64,000 bases of DNA from positions 47,550-111,549 of the forward strand of contig JBCBSZ010000007.1 of NCBI GenBank assembly GCA_039818945.1. The letters are read 5' to 3'. Positions 7,589 through 15,886 of this stretch are shown here, one piece after another; position 1 is the stretch's first letter, and each line of letters opens with the position of its first letter. Position numbers and translations under genes: made by a program. The notes beneath the pieces are model-generated. The model was not told where the DNA came from, did no database searches, and saw nothing but the letters and a program-made list of their open reading frames with translations. The stretch comes from JBCBSZ01 sp039818945. GTDB lineage: Bacteria; Actinomycetota; Acidimicrobiia; Acidimicrobiales; Poriferisodalaceae.

Positions 7589-8452
7589 TCACCGAGAGGC
7601 CAACTCCCCCTCTAGCCAGGACAGGGTCTCCTGCTCAAGGGTCATGATCTGCGCCCACATGTGCCGGTCCGCACACTCTGCGTCCGCCTGGGCGATCTCG
7701 AGCTCCGCTGCTGCGGAGGACGACTCGAGGCCACGGCTCGGCAGATCGTCGACCGTCCCCACGTCTCCGTACCCGTCGGCCCGAATGCAGCTCAAGTAGC
7801 CGCTCTCGTCAATGTCGGCGTAGCCCTGCGTTAGCCGCTCCGACATTGCGCTTTGGAGCTCGGCCGGCAGCGAGAGTGCCGGCACCGCCTTCTGGAGTGC
7901 TTCAGCTCCGACTCCGAGACACCCCCCCTGCTCCTCCCCCTCGGGTTGTGGACCTTCGGTGCCGTAGAGCGCCTGGTCGAATGCTGCCCGTTCGGCACCT
8001 ACGAGAGATCGGCTCAGGGTCTCTCGAGCATCGAGCGCGGAGCGGACGGCGTCGAACGCCGCCGTGTTGGCCGCCGGCTCAGAGTTCATGCCGTATCCGT
8101 ACTGCGAGCGGAAGCTCAGAAGCTCGGCTCTCGTGAAGGGCTGCGAAACGAACCCACTGGTCAGTTCGACGTCTGGAAGATCGAATCCGGCCGAGGCCAT
8201 GCAGTCGTTGGTTGCACTGATCTCGATTGCTCCGGCAGGCTGGTACCGACTCTCTCCCGCCAAGTAGGCGAGCAAGGGATGAACCAGGGCATCATCGGAA
8301 AGCGGGGATTCGATCTGGTCTGGAGACACGCCCTGGGTCGCTGGGGTAACCGGTTCGAGGGCAGATGAGCCCGATGTCTCTACGTCGGTCGGAGCACCAC
8401 AGGCTGCTCCGGCCAGGATGAGAATCGCAGCAAGGTGGAGGATTCGCTTCAT
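7589..8452 (-). CDS. Putative lipoprotein of unknown function
   Basis: This encodes 287 residues with a start at ATG 8452, preceded by a GGAG motif and immediately followed by a lipoprotein signal (MKRILHLAAILILAGAAC), with the Cys at residue 18. After a Ser/Thr/Pro-rich linker the mature part contains conserved-looking pairs of Cys (NDCMASAGF, LSCIRADGYG, DAECADRHMW) suggesting disulfides and an all-helical fold. The repeated C-x3-G and C-x4-G-Y pattern is common in uncharacterised actinobacterial lipoproteins. It lies 38 bases downstream of the DUF2690-type gene, probably co-transcribed. Confidence 0.7.
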   Translation of the reverse strand: MKRILHLAAILILAGAACGAPTDVETSGSSALEPVTPATQGVSPDQIESPLSDDALVHPLLAYLAGESRYQPAGAIEISATNDCMASAGFDLPDVELTSGFVSQPFTRAELLSFRSQYGYGMNSEPAANTAAFDAVRSALDARETLSRSLVGAERAAFDQALYGTEGPQPEGEEQGGCLGVGAEALQKAVPALSLPAELQSAMSERLTQGYADIDESGYLSCIRADGYGDVGTVDDLPSRGLESSSAAAELEIAQADAECADRHMWAQIMTLEQETLSWLEGELASR

Positions 8453-8490
8453 GGGAAGACTCCGTTGACTCGAAGAAGCGGACGATGAAC

Positions 8491-8928
8491 TCAGTACTTG
8501 GGGGTGCACCTACCGGGCGACCCGGTATCGACACACACCTTCGTCTTGTAGCCAGCGTCCTCCAGCTGCATTGACCACCGCACGCCGGAACTGTTGCTTA
8601 TGCCGTAGCCGTACCCCAACGTGTTCCCGTCCGGGTACGGAGTGGTTCTGGCGGCCCAGATCGGATGCGTCGGCGTGGTAGGCCAAGCGGTTCTACCCCA
8701 AACATGACGGCAGGAGCCGCCCTTGTACCTGAGCTCCACCGAGTTTCCCAAACCTGATGTGGCAACGTGAATCGTCGATGCGCCGTTACACGCTGAGACC
8801 AGAGAAGGATTCTTACAGTCGTCTGCGAAAGGGCATGCCGCCGCATGCGCCGGATCGGCCTGGATGATGTAGAACGCGAAGCTAGTGGCGGTTATCGCCA
8901 CAGCCAGCACAACAGCTCGAAGTCCCAC
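8491..8928 (-). CDS. Secreted DUF2690-like protein
   Basis: This encodes 145 residues. GTG at 8928 is chosen because AGAAGGAGC lies just upstream and it puts a signal peptide at the N-terminus (GLRAVVLAVAITATSFAFYI, cleavage near AHAAA). The mature protein matches the DUF2690 pattern: a Cys-rich start (CPFADDCKNP, VSACNG), then STIHVATS, SVELRYKGGSCRHVWGRT, and a C-terminal Cys pair. Members are small exported proteins of actinobacteria with no established function. It sits upstream of the lipoprotein gene in the same orientation. Confidence 0.7.
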   Translation of the reverse strand: MGLRAVVLAVAITATSFAFYIIQADPAHAAACPFADDCKNPSLVSACNGASTIHVATSGLGNSVELRYKGGSCRHVWGRTAWPTTPTHPIWAARTTPYPDGNTLGYGYGISNSSGVRWSMQLEDAGYKTKVCVDTGSPGRCTPKY

Positions 8929-9003
8929 CGGAGCTCCTTCTGACGAACGGCCCACCCGCTCGATACGAACGGCTTAGCACGGAGCCGGATCCTCGTACAA
9001 CGG

Positions 9004-10235
9004 TCATGTGATGTATCCTTCCCGTGCAGCATCTTTCCGTACCGTGACACCGGTCGATGCTCCCTTCAGTGTCAGCGTCACCCGATTCGGGTCCCAGCGC
9101 CGGACCGTGACGGCAGCCACCGTCACCATTGCGTTCGCCTCGAGCAGGGCCCGTCGACCCAGAAGATCCGCCCGACGCCAGGCAGAGCCGATCGACTCGC
9201 TGCTGAGGGTCGCTGCAGCGGTCATGTGCCCAGACGACACGCTGTCAACCTCGCTAAGGCGCCGAACCAGCGTTCTGTGCAGCTCGGCGAAACGCTGGTC
9301 GCCCCCGGGATAGTCGAAGCTGCGCCGGAAGTACCGATCCTCCTCTAGCTGGGCCAGGCTCGCTTCGAGCTCGTTCCTCTCCGATGCGAGCTGAGTGTCC
9401 CAGCGAGGCGCCGAATTGAGAGCCTTGAGGGGCTCATCGCCGTACTCGGCGAGCAGCCGCCGCTCGACCTCCGTATCGAGACGGTCTCCTGACACGTACA
9501 CGCACCCCTTGTCACACCTGAGCCTGGTCCGTTCCGGGGTGCGGTTCATGTACAGAGGTCCCCCGCACACCCCGCACCGAGCGATCCGAGCCGTGAGCGA
9601 GGTCGCCCCGCCGAAGTCCCGGCGTGCAGGCTGCTCAAGGCGTTCCTGCAGCCGGCGGAACGTCGGCAGGTCGAGGACGGCAGGCCACGCCGCCACGGGT
9701 GCTCCTGTGGCGTCCCTGACCACCGCTCCCCCATTCGTGGCCTGGCCGACCAGCGAACGCCTCCTCAGGGCGTTCCTGACCGTCGTGTGCGTCCACTCAG
9801 ACCCCTGCGTGGTCAGGAGCCCTGCCCCGTTCCAGCCCGCTGCTACAGACGCCAGAGTGGCCCTGTCGATCAGCTCAGCGACCCCTGAGCGGATCGCCTC
9901 CGCTTCCCGTTCATCCAAGACCAGGGTTCGGCCCCCACCCTCCCGGTCCGCAGGCGCAGCCCGAATGGCCGCTGGCCGCCCCGCCAGCGCCCCACCGTGG
10001 GCAGATGGGCTTGAGTGGACTTCACCCTCGCAGAGATGCTCTCCGACTCCATCTGAGCGAACACGGCCGTGATGCTCGCCATCGCCCGTCCCATCGGGCT
10101 CGAGAAGTCGAACCCCTCCGTCGCTGAGACCAGAGCTACCGAGTGCTGCTCGGGGGGTCTCTAGGATCCGGTGGAACTCGATCACGCTCCTCGCCAGACG
10201 GTCCAGGCGATACACCACCACCCCGCCGCTGTCCC
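9004..10235 (-). pseudogene. Serine recombinase, 5'-truncated and frameshifted
   Basis: Conserved resolvase/invertase text is present but spread over frames: VVVYRLDRLARSVIEFHRIL, then VALVSATEGFDFSSPMGRAM and FAQMESESISARVKS, then the recombinase domain (DEREAEAIRSGVAEL, RNALRRRSLVGQA), a zinc ribbon (CGVCGGPLYMNR then RCDKGCVY), and a coiled-coil/C-terminal region. The first frame change falls in a run of six C (10152-10157 on the forward strand as G) and the return falls around 9930-9960. The catalytic Ser and the first 60 or so residues are missing beyond 10235, where an in-frame stop occurs. The element it served can no longer move by its own enzyme. Confidence 0.85.
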
Positions 10236-10272
10236 ACTACGAACCCCTCGTGCGGAGCTTCTTCACCGCTTC

Positions 10273-10302
10273 TTGAGATATCTCATGTGATTCCAGTATG
10301 TT
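10273..10302 (+). promoter_or_regulatory. Candidate sigma-70-type promoter
   Basis: TTGAGA (10273-10278) and TATGTT (10297-10302) with an 18-base spacer lie 43 bases before the ATG at 10345. A perfect palindrome GAGATATCTC (10275-10284) overlaps the -35 box and could be an operator. Confidence 0.45.
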
Positions 10303-10344
10303 CTGGTGCAGTTTCCTCCCCGCTTCGACGCGGAGCACCAGCTC

Positions 10345-10938
10345 ATGGGCACCACACCACAATTCCGCACCGACCGCATCCGGATCGTGACCTGGGACGA
10401 TCCCGGAGCCGACCCGACGACCGGCCACGACCCCCGGTCCCGCTACGTCGAGCGCTTCTGGCTCGGGATCCTCGGCCCGGCGACGACGCTGTTCCTGCGC
10501 CGGGCGGCCACCGAGCTCGACGCCGCCCCCGACGGGTGGTGGATGGACGTCGAGGCGACCGCCCGCTCGCTCGGGCTCGGCGCCGCCAGCCGCCACGCCC
10601 CGTTCCAGCGGGCGCTGGGGCGGGCCTGCACCTTCGGCCACGCCAAGGCCCTCGACCCGTCGATGATCGCCGTGCGACCCCGGGTCCGCGAGCTGACGAC
10701 CAACCAGCTCGCCCGGCTGCCCGAAGTGCTCCAGCGCGAGCACGCCCGGGTGACCGGTGCCGCCGGCAGCTCGGAGACGACGACCATCGAGACCGACCGC
10801 ATCGCCGACCTGGCCCGCACCCTGCTCGAGCTGGGCGAGCCGATCGAGGAGGTCGACGCCCAGCTCGCCCGCTGGCAGATCGACCACCGCACCCGACAAC
10901 AGGCGGTCTACGACGCCTACCAGGCGCTCGCCGCCTGA
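10345..10938 (+). CDS. Conserved actinobacterial protein of unknown function
   Basis: This encodes 197 residues. ATG at 10345 is favoured over GTG at 10306 because CGGAG precedes it at good spacing and a promoter ends at about 10302. The protein has DRIRIVTWDDP near its start, then YVERFWLGILGPATTLFLRR, a helical winged-helix-like middle (DVEATARSLGLGAAS, HAPFQRALGRACTFGHAKA), and a C-terminal helix repeatedly naming Arg/Leu/Glu. I recognise the pattern as a widespread actinobacterial family without assigned function, possibly DNA-binding. It is the first gene of the high-GC backbone right of the island. Confidence 0.65.
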   Translation: MGTTPQFRTDRIRIVTWDDPGADPTTGHDPRSRYVERFWLGILGPATTLFLRRAATELDAAPDGWWMDVEATARSLGLGAASRHAPFQRALGRACTFGHAKALDPSMIAVRPRVRELTTNQLARLPEVLQREHARVTGAAGSSETTTIETDRIADLARTLLELGEPIEEVDAQLARWQIDHRTRQQAVYDAYQALAA

Positions 10939-10971
10939 CCTGCGGCCCCGGCGGCGTGCCACGATGACGAG

Positions 10972-11325
10972 ATGTCGAAGGCAACCGAGTCCGCCCAGTC
11001 CGTGATCGATGCCTACATCGAGGGAACTCGAACGCGCGACGTCGAGCTGCTGAAGGCGGTGTTCGCCGAGGGCGCGATCATGGTCGGGTGGCTCGGCCCC
11101 GACCTGCTCCACGGAGGACCCGAACCGTTCTACGGCGCGCTGGAGGCCAACGAGGTCGGCGACGACTACTCGGCCCGGTCGACCGTCGAGGTGACCGATC
11201 GGATCGCCACGGCGACGATCGAGGAGCAGAACCTCCTCGGACTGAACTTCACCAACCACTTCCACGTGATCCAACTCGACGACGGCTCGTGGCGGATCGC
11301 GGCGAAGCTCTTCCGCCACCACTGA
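10972..11325 (+). CDS. NTF2/SnoaL-like protein
   Basis: This encodes 117 residues with the NTF2-like alpha+beta cone pattern: an N-terminal helix (SAQSVIDAYIEGTRTRDVELLKAVFAEG), followed by strands ending in NFTNHFHVIQLDDGSWRIAAKLF. It matches the putative lumazine-binding/SnoaL-like subgroup often annotated as nuclear transport factor 2 family. Members are small-molecule-binding proteins or isomerases; no catalytic residues can be assigned here. It starts 33 bases after the preceding gene. Confidence 0.7.
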   Translation: MSKATESAQSVIDAYIEGTRTRDVELLKAVFAEGAIMVGWLGPDLLHGGPEPFYGALEANEVGDDYSARSTVEVTDRIATATIEEQNLLGLNFTNHFHVIQLDDGSWRIAAKLFRHH

Positions 11326-11391
11326 CCGGCCGGTCAGGACCCGGGACCAACGGCCCGGGACACGCCGCGCCGTGGCTGCTACCGAGGAAGG

Positions 11392-11553
11392 GTGACCGAC
11401 ATCGCTGACCAGGCCGACCTCCCGACCGATGACGACGGCGAGGCCGACGGGCCCGATGTCACGATGTGGATCTTCGGGATCGTGGTCGGGCTGGCATTGA
11501 CCTTCATCGCCGGGACCTTCTTCTACGACTCGATCAGGGACATCTTCTTCTAG
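11392..11553 (+). CDS. Small single-span membrane protein
   Basis: This encodes 53 residues starting at GTG after GAGGAAGG. An acidic N-terminal tail (about 24 residues, rich in Asp) leads into MWIFGIVVGLALTFIAGTFF, a clear transmembrane helix, and a short tail YDSIRDIFF. Function unknown. Confidence 0.6.
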   Translation: MTDIADQADLPTDDDGEADGPDVTMWIFGIVVGLALTFIAGTFFYDSIRDIFF

Positions 11554-11634
11554 GCCGGTGCCGGGGCCGTCGTCGCGGAGCGCTTGACCAGCCCGCGTCG
11601 GTGCCGACGAACCTCCGGGAGACCGGAGGGAACC

Positions 11635-12642
11635 ATGAGCATCGACACCGCAGCACCGAGGACCGGTCGCGCCTCCACGCCGACCGACCTGCCGCACTGG
11701 ACGCGCCTCGGTCACGTCTTTCGTCCGGACAACTCCCTCGACTGGATGCAGGACTACGCCACGACCCCGACGGCCCTCCTGCTCGACGACCGGATCCGGG
11801 TCTTCTTCAGCACCCGCGGGGCGCGGGACGGGGCCGGCAACTTCGTCTCGCAGACCACCTTCGTCGACGTCGACCGCATCGATCCGACCCGGGTGCTGGC
11901 CGTCGGTGATCGGCCGCTGATCGACGTCGGCTCCCCCGGCAGCTTCGACGAGTTCGGGATCATGGTCGCCGAGGCCGTCGCGGTCGGCGACCGGACGTTC
12001 CTCTACTACATGGGCTGGCAGCGGACGACGACGGCCCCGTACCTCGTGCAACTCGGGCTCGCCGTCGCCGATCGGGACGGCACGGCGTTCGAGAAGATCT
12101 CGGAGGGGCCGGTCCTCGGCGTCCACCGCCTCGACCCGTGGGGCATCGGCAACGTCTGCGTCCGTTCGCAGGGTGAGCGATTCGAGATGACCTACACGAG
12201 CTTCCTCCCGTGGACCCACGGCGACGACGGGTGGAGCCCTCGCTACGAGCTGCGGCGTGCGACCAGCGACGACGGCGTCGACTGGGAGCGCGAGGACGCC
12301 ACCGTCCTCGCACCCACCCACCCCAGGGAGGCGCTGGCGACGCCGGCGATCTGGCGCCACGGCTCCCGTCAGCACCTCTGGTTCTCCGCTCGAGCCGCCA
12401 CGGCCGAGGGTGGCCACGGGGCCTACCGCATCGGCCACGCGGTCGCCGACGACGACGGGACCTGGATCCGCGACGACCGCGGTGGGCTCGGTCCGGGAGC
12501 TGCCGGCTGGGAACGGGAGGCGACCTGCTACCCGGCGCTGATCGAGGTCGACGGGCGGCTGTTGGCCTTCTACTGCGGCGACGGCTTCGGCCACACGGGC
12601 TTCGGGGTCGCCGAGATCACCTTCGGCGAGACGAACCGATGA
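11635..12642 (+). CDS. Five-bladed beta-propeller glycosidase-like protein
   Basis: This encodes 335 residues; ATG at 11635 follows GGAGGGAACC. The repeated strand patterns (TALLLDDRIRVFFSTRG, RTFLYYMGWQ, YELRRATSDDGVDWERED, RQHLWFSARA, LLAFYCGDGFGHTGFGVAEI) are those of the GH43/GH32/GH130-type five-bladed propeller. Relatives often sit in surface-polysaccharide loci, where they may act on or bind sugars; the catalytic acids cannot be assigned by eye. The stop overlaps the formyltransferase start (ATGA), so the two are probably made together. Confidence 0.7.
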   Translation: MSIDTAAPRTGRASTPTDLPHWTRLGHVFRPDNSLDWMQDYATTPTALLLDDRIRVFFSTRGARDGAGNFVSQTTFVDVDRIDPTRVLAVGDRPLIDVGSPGSFDEFGIMVAEAVAVGDRTFLYYMGWQRTTTAPYLVQLGLAVADRDGTAFEKISEGPVLGVHRLDPWGIGNVCVRSQGERFEMTYTSFLPWTHGDDGWSPRYELRRATSDDGVDWEREDATVLAPTHPREALATPAIWRHGSRQHLWFSARAATAEGGHGAYRIGHAVADDDGTWIRDDRGGLGPGAAGWEREATCYPALIEVDGRLLAFYCGDGFGHTGFGVAEITFGETNR

Positions 12643-13508
12643 CCCGCTTGGCCTTCGCCGGCAACCGGTCCGCCGTGCTGGACCTGCTCCTCGACGAGGT
12701 CGGCGAGGTCGCTCCGATCTGGGCCGTCGAGGGCTCCTGGCTCGCCCGCGACCTCGACGACCGCGGCATCGAGCACCGCCCGCTCCGTCGCGACTCCTTC
12801 GTCGACGAGGTGGCCGACGCCGAGTTCGACGTGCTGGTCCTCAACGGCTGCCCGGTGATCCTGCCACCCCACCTCCTCGGGCGCGACGACCGGCGTGTCG
12901 TGAACATCCACCCGTCGGCCCTGCCCGATCTGCGGGGCCGGGACCCGATCCCGGGCGCGCTCCTCCACGGCCGTGCGAGCGGGGCCACGTGCCACCTGGT
13001 CGACGCCGGCATCGACACCGGGGCGATCATCAGTCGAGTCGAGCTGCCGCTCGCCGACGGGATCGATGCCCCGGTGCTCTACCAGCTCGCGTTCCGCGCC
13101 GAGGTCGAGGTCGCCCGATCGGCGCTGGCGGCCGGGTTCGAGCCCAGCGGTCCGCAGCCGGTCGACGACGACGTCGTCACCTACCGGACCGATCCCGACG
13201 ACCGGATCATCCACCTCGACGAGGACCCGCTCGCGATGGTGCGCCGCGTCCGGGCCTTCGCCAACCGGTCGCAGGGTGCTCGACTCCGGCTCGGCGACGA
13301 GGAGGTTCGGGTCCACGGGGCCGAGCTGGTCGACAGCCGCTACCTCACCGACCGGCTCGACGAGGTCGCCGACACCGAGCTGGTCGCCGCGGTCGAGGGG
13401 CGACTGCTGTTCCGGCGGGGCGATCGCTTCGTGCTCTTCCGCGAGGTCGAGCCGTGGAACGCCGGCCTCCGACCCGGTGCCCGACTCGACGAGCTGCAGC
13501 GGACATGA
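12639..13508 (+). CDS. Formyltransferase, probably sugar N-formyltransferase
   Basis: This encodes 289 residues of the formyltetrahydrofolate-dependent transferase fold. The catalytic set is visible: Asn and His in NIHPSALPDLRGRDP (about residues 89-91) and Asp in DAGIDTGAIIS (about 126). The C-terminal 90 residues form an OB-like accessory region (VRRVRAFANRSQGARLRL, VRVHGAELVD). Overlap with the propeller gene and proximity to an amino-sugar operon suggest that it formylates a sugar amine made by the DegT aminotransferase rather than Met-tRNA. Substrate assignment is inference. Confidence 0.8.
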   Translation: MTRLAFAGNRSAVLDLLLDEVGEVAPIWAVEGSWLARDLDDRGIEHRPLRRDSFVDEVADAEFDVLVLNGCPVILPPHLLGRDDRRVVNIHPSALPDLRGRDPIPGALLHGRASGATCHLVDAGIDTGAIISRVELPLADGIDAPVLYQLAFRAEVEVARSALAAGFEPSGPQPVDDDVVTYRTDPDDRIIHLDEDPLAMVRRVRAFANRSQGARLRLGDEEVRVHGAELVDSRYLTDRLDEVADTELVAAVEGRLLFRRGDRFVLFREVEPWNAGLRPGARLDELQRT

Positions 13509-13621
13509 CCGACGCGCAGCGCACACTGCGCCCGCACCCCGCCGCAGTGACCGACACCGAGGCGCGCCGGGGCCACCGGGGCCGCCACCCGCGCCGCTCC
13601 ACGGGCACGGGGCGGCCATGA
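13505..13621 (+). CDS. Possible 38-residue linker ORF between coupled genes
   Basis: An ATG overlaps the formyltransferase stop (ATGA at 13505-13508), and this frame's stop overlaps the next gene's start (ATGA at 13618-13621). The product is basic and low-complexity. It may serve only to carry ribosomes across the 109-base gap, or be chance. No family is recognised. Confidence 0.25.
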   Translation: MTDAQRTLRPHPAAVTDTEARRGHRGRHPRRSTGTGRP

Positions 13622-14292
13622 GCCGGGTCGTGGTCTTCGGCGTGGGCAAGACGGCGGACGTCGTCGATCACCAGCTGACCGTCGACAGCCCGCACGAGGT
13701 CGTCGCCTTCGCCGTCGATGCCGCTCACCACCACGGCGGGGACCGGCACCGGGACCGACCGGTCGTCGTCGCCGACGACCTCGAGGCCACGTTCCCTCCC
13801 GGCGAGGTCCAGCTGTTCGTCGCCATCGGCTACCAGCAGCTCAACCGTGCGAGATCGGAACGCATGGAGCAGCTCGCCGGACGCGGCTATGAGTTCGCGA
13901 CCTACGTGTGCTCGGCGATCGACCGCTCGGCCCTGTCGGTCGGCGCGAACTGCTTCGTCATGGGCCCCGACGCCGTGCAGCCCGGCGCGGAGCTGGGCGA
14001 CGACGTCTTCGTCTGGGGCGGGGCCGTCGTCGCCCACCACTGCGTCGTCGGCGACCACACCTGGGTCGCCTCCGGCGCGGTCATCGCCGGCGGGACCTCG
14101 CTGGGCGAACGCTGCTTCGTCGGCGCGAACGCGACCGTGGGCCACGAGCTGACCCTCGGCGCCCGCACGTTCGTCGGAGCCGGGGCGCTCGTGACGTCGT
14201 CACTGGCCGACGGATCGGTCGTCGTGAGCGAACCGTCGAACACGCTCGGGGTGGACAGCGAGCGGTTCTGGCGGGTCAGCGGTCTGGGATGA
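13618..14292 (+). CDS. PglD/NeuD-type sugar O/N-acyltransferase
   Basis: This encodes 224 residues. The N-terminal part is a Rossmann-like PglD domain (SRVVVFGVGKTADVVDHQL). From about residue 100 the left-handed beta-helix hexapeptide repeats run as VGANCFVMGPDAVQPGAELG, VFVWGGAVVAHHCVVG, WVASGAVIAGGTSLG and CFVGANATVGHELTLG. These acyltransferases typically acetylate an amino sugar nucleotide. The gene follows the formyltransferase and overlaps the convergent adenylation gene by 17 bases, giving a tail-to-tail meeting of the two arms of the glycan locus. Confidence 0.8.
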   Translation: MSRVVVFGVGKTADVVDHQLTVDSPHEVVAFAVDAAHHHGGDRHRDRPVVVADDLEATFPPGEVQLFVAIGYQQLNRARSERMEQLAGRGYEFATYVCSAIDRSALSVGANCFVMGPDAVQPGAELGDDVFVWGGAVVAHHCVVGDHTWVASGAVIAGGTSLGERCFVGANATVGHELTLGARTFVGAGALVTSSLADGSVVVSEPSNTLGVDSERFWRVSGLG

Positions 14293-15886
14293 ACGCGCCG
14301 GACGCCGACGGGAGCAACTCGGCGTCCGGGTCGTCGACCAGCGCGAGGTTGATGCCCGCCCGGTCGATCTTGCCGTTGCGGTTCTTGGGGAGCGTCGCCA
14401 CGATGCGGATCCGGTCGGGGCGCAGGTAGGCGGGCACCCGCTCGGCGAGCTGCGCGGCGAGCACCTCGGGGTCGGCGCCGGCCGCGGCGCCGACGATCGC
14501 GACGAGCTGGTCGAAGCGACCGTTGCGGCGGTGCACCACGAGCGCCTCGTGCACGTCGGGCAGGGCGTCCAGGGCCGCCTCGATCTCCTCGAGCTCGATC
14601 CGATACCCCATCCGCTTGATCTGGTTGTCGGCCCGCCCGACGAAGTGCAACAACCCGTCGGCGTCGCGGCGCACGAGATCGCCCGTCCGGTAGCCGCGCT
14701 CGACGAAGGGCTGCGCGCCCGGCCGGACCGGGAACGCCCGCTCGGTCAGCTCCGGCTCGCCGTAGTAGCCGAGGCCCACGTTCGGGCCGTAGAGCACGAG
14801 CTCGCCGACCTCGCCGTCACCGACGTCGTGGCCCTCCTCGTCGGCGACGACGCACGCGAAGTTCGGGGCGATCCGGCCGAGCGGCACCAGCCCCACGTCG
14901 TCGCCGAGGTCCGTCCGGACGACCCGGTGTGCCGAGCAGATGCACGTGCACTCCGTCGGCCCGTAGACGTTGACGAGCTCGGCCCGTTCGCCGTAGAGGT
15001 CGTGGAGCTTGCGCAGCTCGCTCTTGGGGTAGCCCTCCCCGCCGAACACGAAGGCCCGGATGGTCGGCAGCCGATCCGGATCGAGCGCCCGCATGGTGGT
15101 CAGGTAGACGAGCAGGGACGGGACGGAGAACCAGACCGTGCAGCCCCGCCGCTCGACCTCGGTGACCAGATCGGCGGGCCGTCGTGCGATGTCGGCGGAG
15201 ATCGGTGCCACCGCGGCGCCGTTCAGGACCGAGGCGTACAGGTCGAACACGCTGTTGTCGAAGTAGATCGGGTTGACGCCGGTGAGGACGTCTCCCGGAC
15301 CGATGCCCAGCTCCTGGCGGGCCCACCCCGCGAAGTTCACGAGGTTGGCGTGGGTCATGACCGCGCCCTTGGGCGCCCCGGTCGAGCCCGAGGTGAACAT
15401 GATGTACGCCGGATCCGTGCCGGTGACGAGCGCCGTGTCCTCCAGCGGACCCGGATCGTCGGCGAGCGACGCGTGCCAGAGCTCGCCGAGGTCGACGACG
15501 CGCACGCCGTGCTGCCGGCACCGGTCGACGAGAGCTGCCGGCAGCGCCCGGTCGACCACGAGGACGGCCGGTGAGGCCGTCCGGATCTTGCGGAGGAAGC
15601 GGTGGTGCGCGGTGTGGTCGTCGAGCGTCGTCACGACCGCACCGAGCTTCATGGCGCCCAGCAGCACCGAGTAGGTGGCGAGCTCCTTCTCGGCGTACAC
15701 GGCGACGACGTCGCGGCGGCCGACGCCGAGCGATCGCAGGTGTCGCGCCACGCGGTTCGTCGCACCGTCCAGGTCGGCGTGCGACACCCGACCGTCGGCG
15801 AAGACCAGGGCGTCGTCGGCGGGATGCCGACGGGCGACCTCGGCGAGCAGCACGCCGACGTTGTGCACGTAGCCGCCGGCCGTCAC
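14276..15886 (-). CDS. Free-standing amino-acid adenylation enzyme (NRPS A-domain, DltA-like)
   Basis: This encodes 536 residues of an ANL-family enzyme that activates a carboxylate with ATP and loads it on a carrier protein. Core motifs are complete: FTSGSTGAPKGAV (A3), FDNSVFDLYA (A4-like), NVYGPTECT (A5), YRTGDL (A7), GRADNQIKRMGYRIELEEIE (A8) and LPKNRNGKID with the catalytic Lys (A10). No condensation or carrier domain is fused, so the ACP encoded at 20488 is the likely acceptor. GTG start overlaps the upstream stop (GTGA). The side chain activated cannot be read by eye. It is the last gene of the reverse operon. Confidence 0.85.
   Translation of the reverse strand: MTAGGYVHNVGVLLAEVARRHPADDALVFADGRVSHADLDGATNRVARHLRSLGVGRRDVVAVYAEKELATYSVLLGAMKLGAVVTTLDDHTAHHRFLRKIRTASPAVLVVDRALPAALVDRCRQHGVRVVDLGELWHASLADDPGPLEDTALVTGTDPAYIMFTSGSTGAPKGAVMTHANLVNFAGWARQELGIGPGDVLTGVNPIYFDNSVFDLYASVLNGAAVAPISADIARRPADLVTEVERRGCTVWFSVPSLLVYLTTMRALDPDRLPTIRAFVFGGEGYPKSELRKLHDLYGERAELVNVYGPTECTCICSAHRVVRTDLGDDVGLVPLGRIAPNFACVVADEEGHDVGDGEVGELVLYGPNVGLGYYGEPELTERAFPVRPGAQPFVERGYRTGDLVRRDADGLLHFVGRADNQIKRMGYRIELEEIEAALDALPDVHEALVVHRRNGRFDQLVAIVGAAAGADPEVLAAQLAERVPAYLRPDRIRIVATLPKNRNGKIDRAGINLALVDDPDAELLPSASGAFIPDR

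Noticed and set aside
10237..12594. A 785-codon open frame antisense to the genes at 10345-12642
   Set aside because: It spans several real forward genes and has low-complexity Gly/Arg/Val composition.
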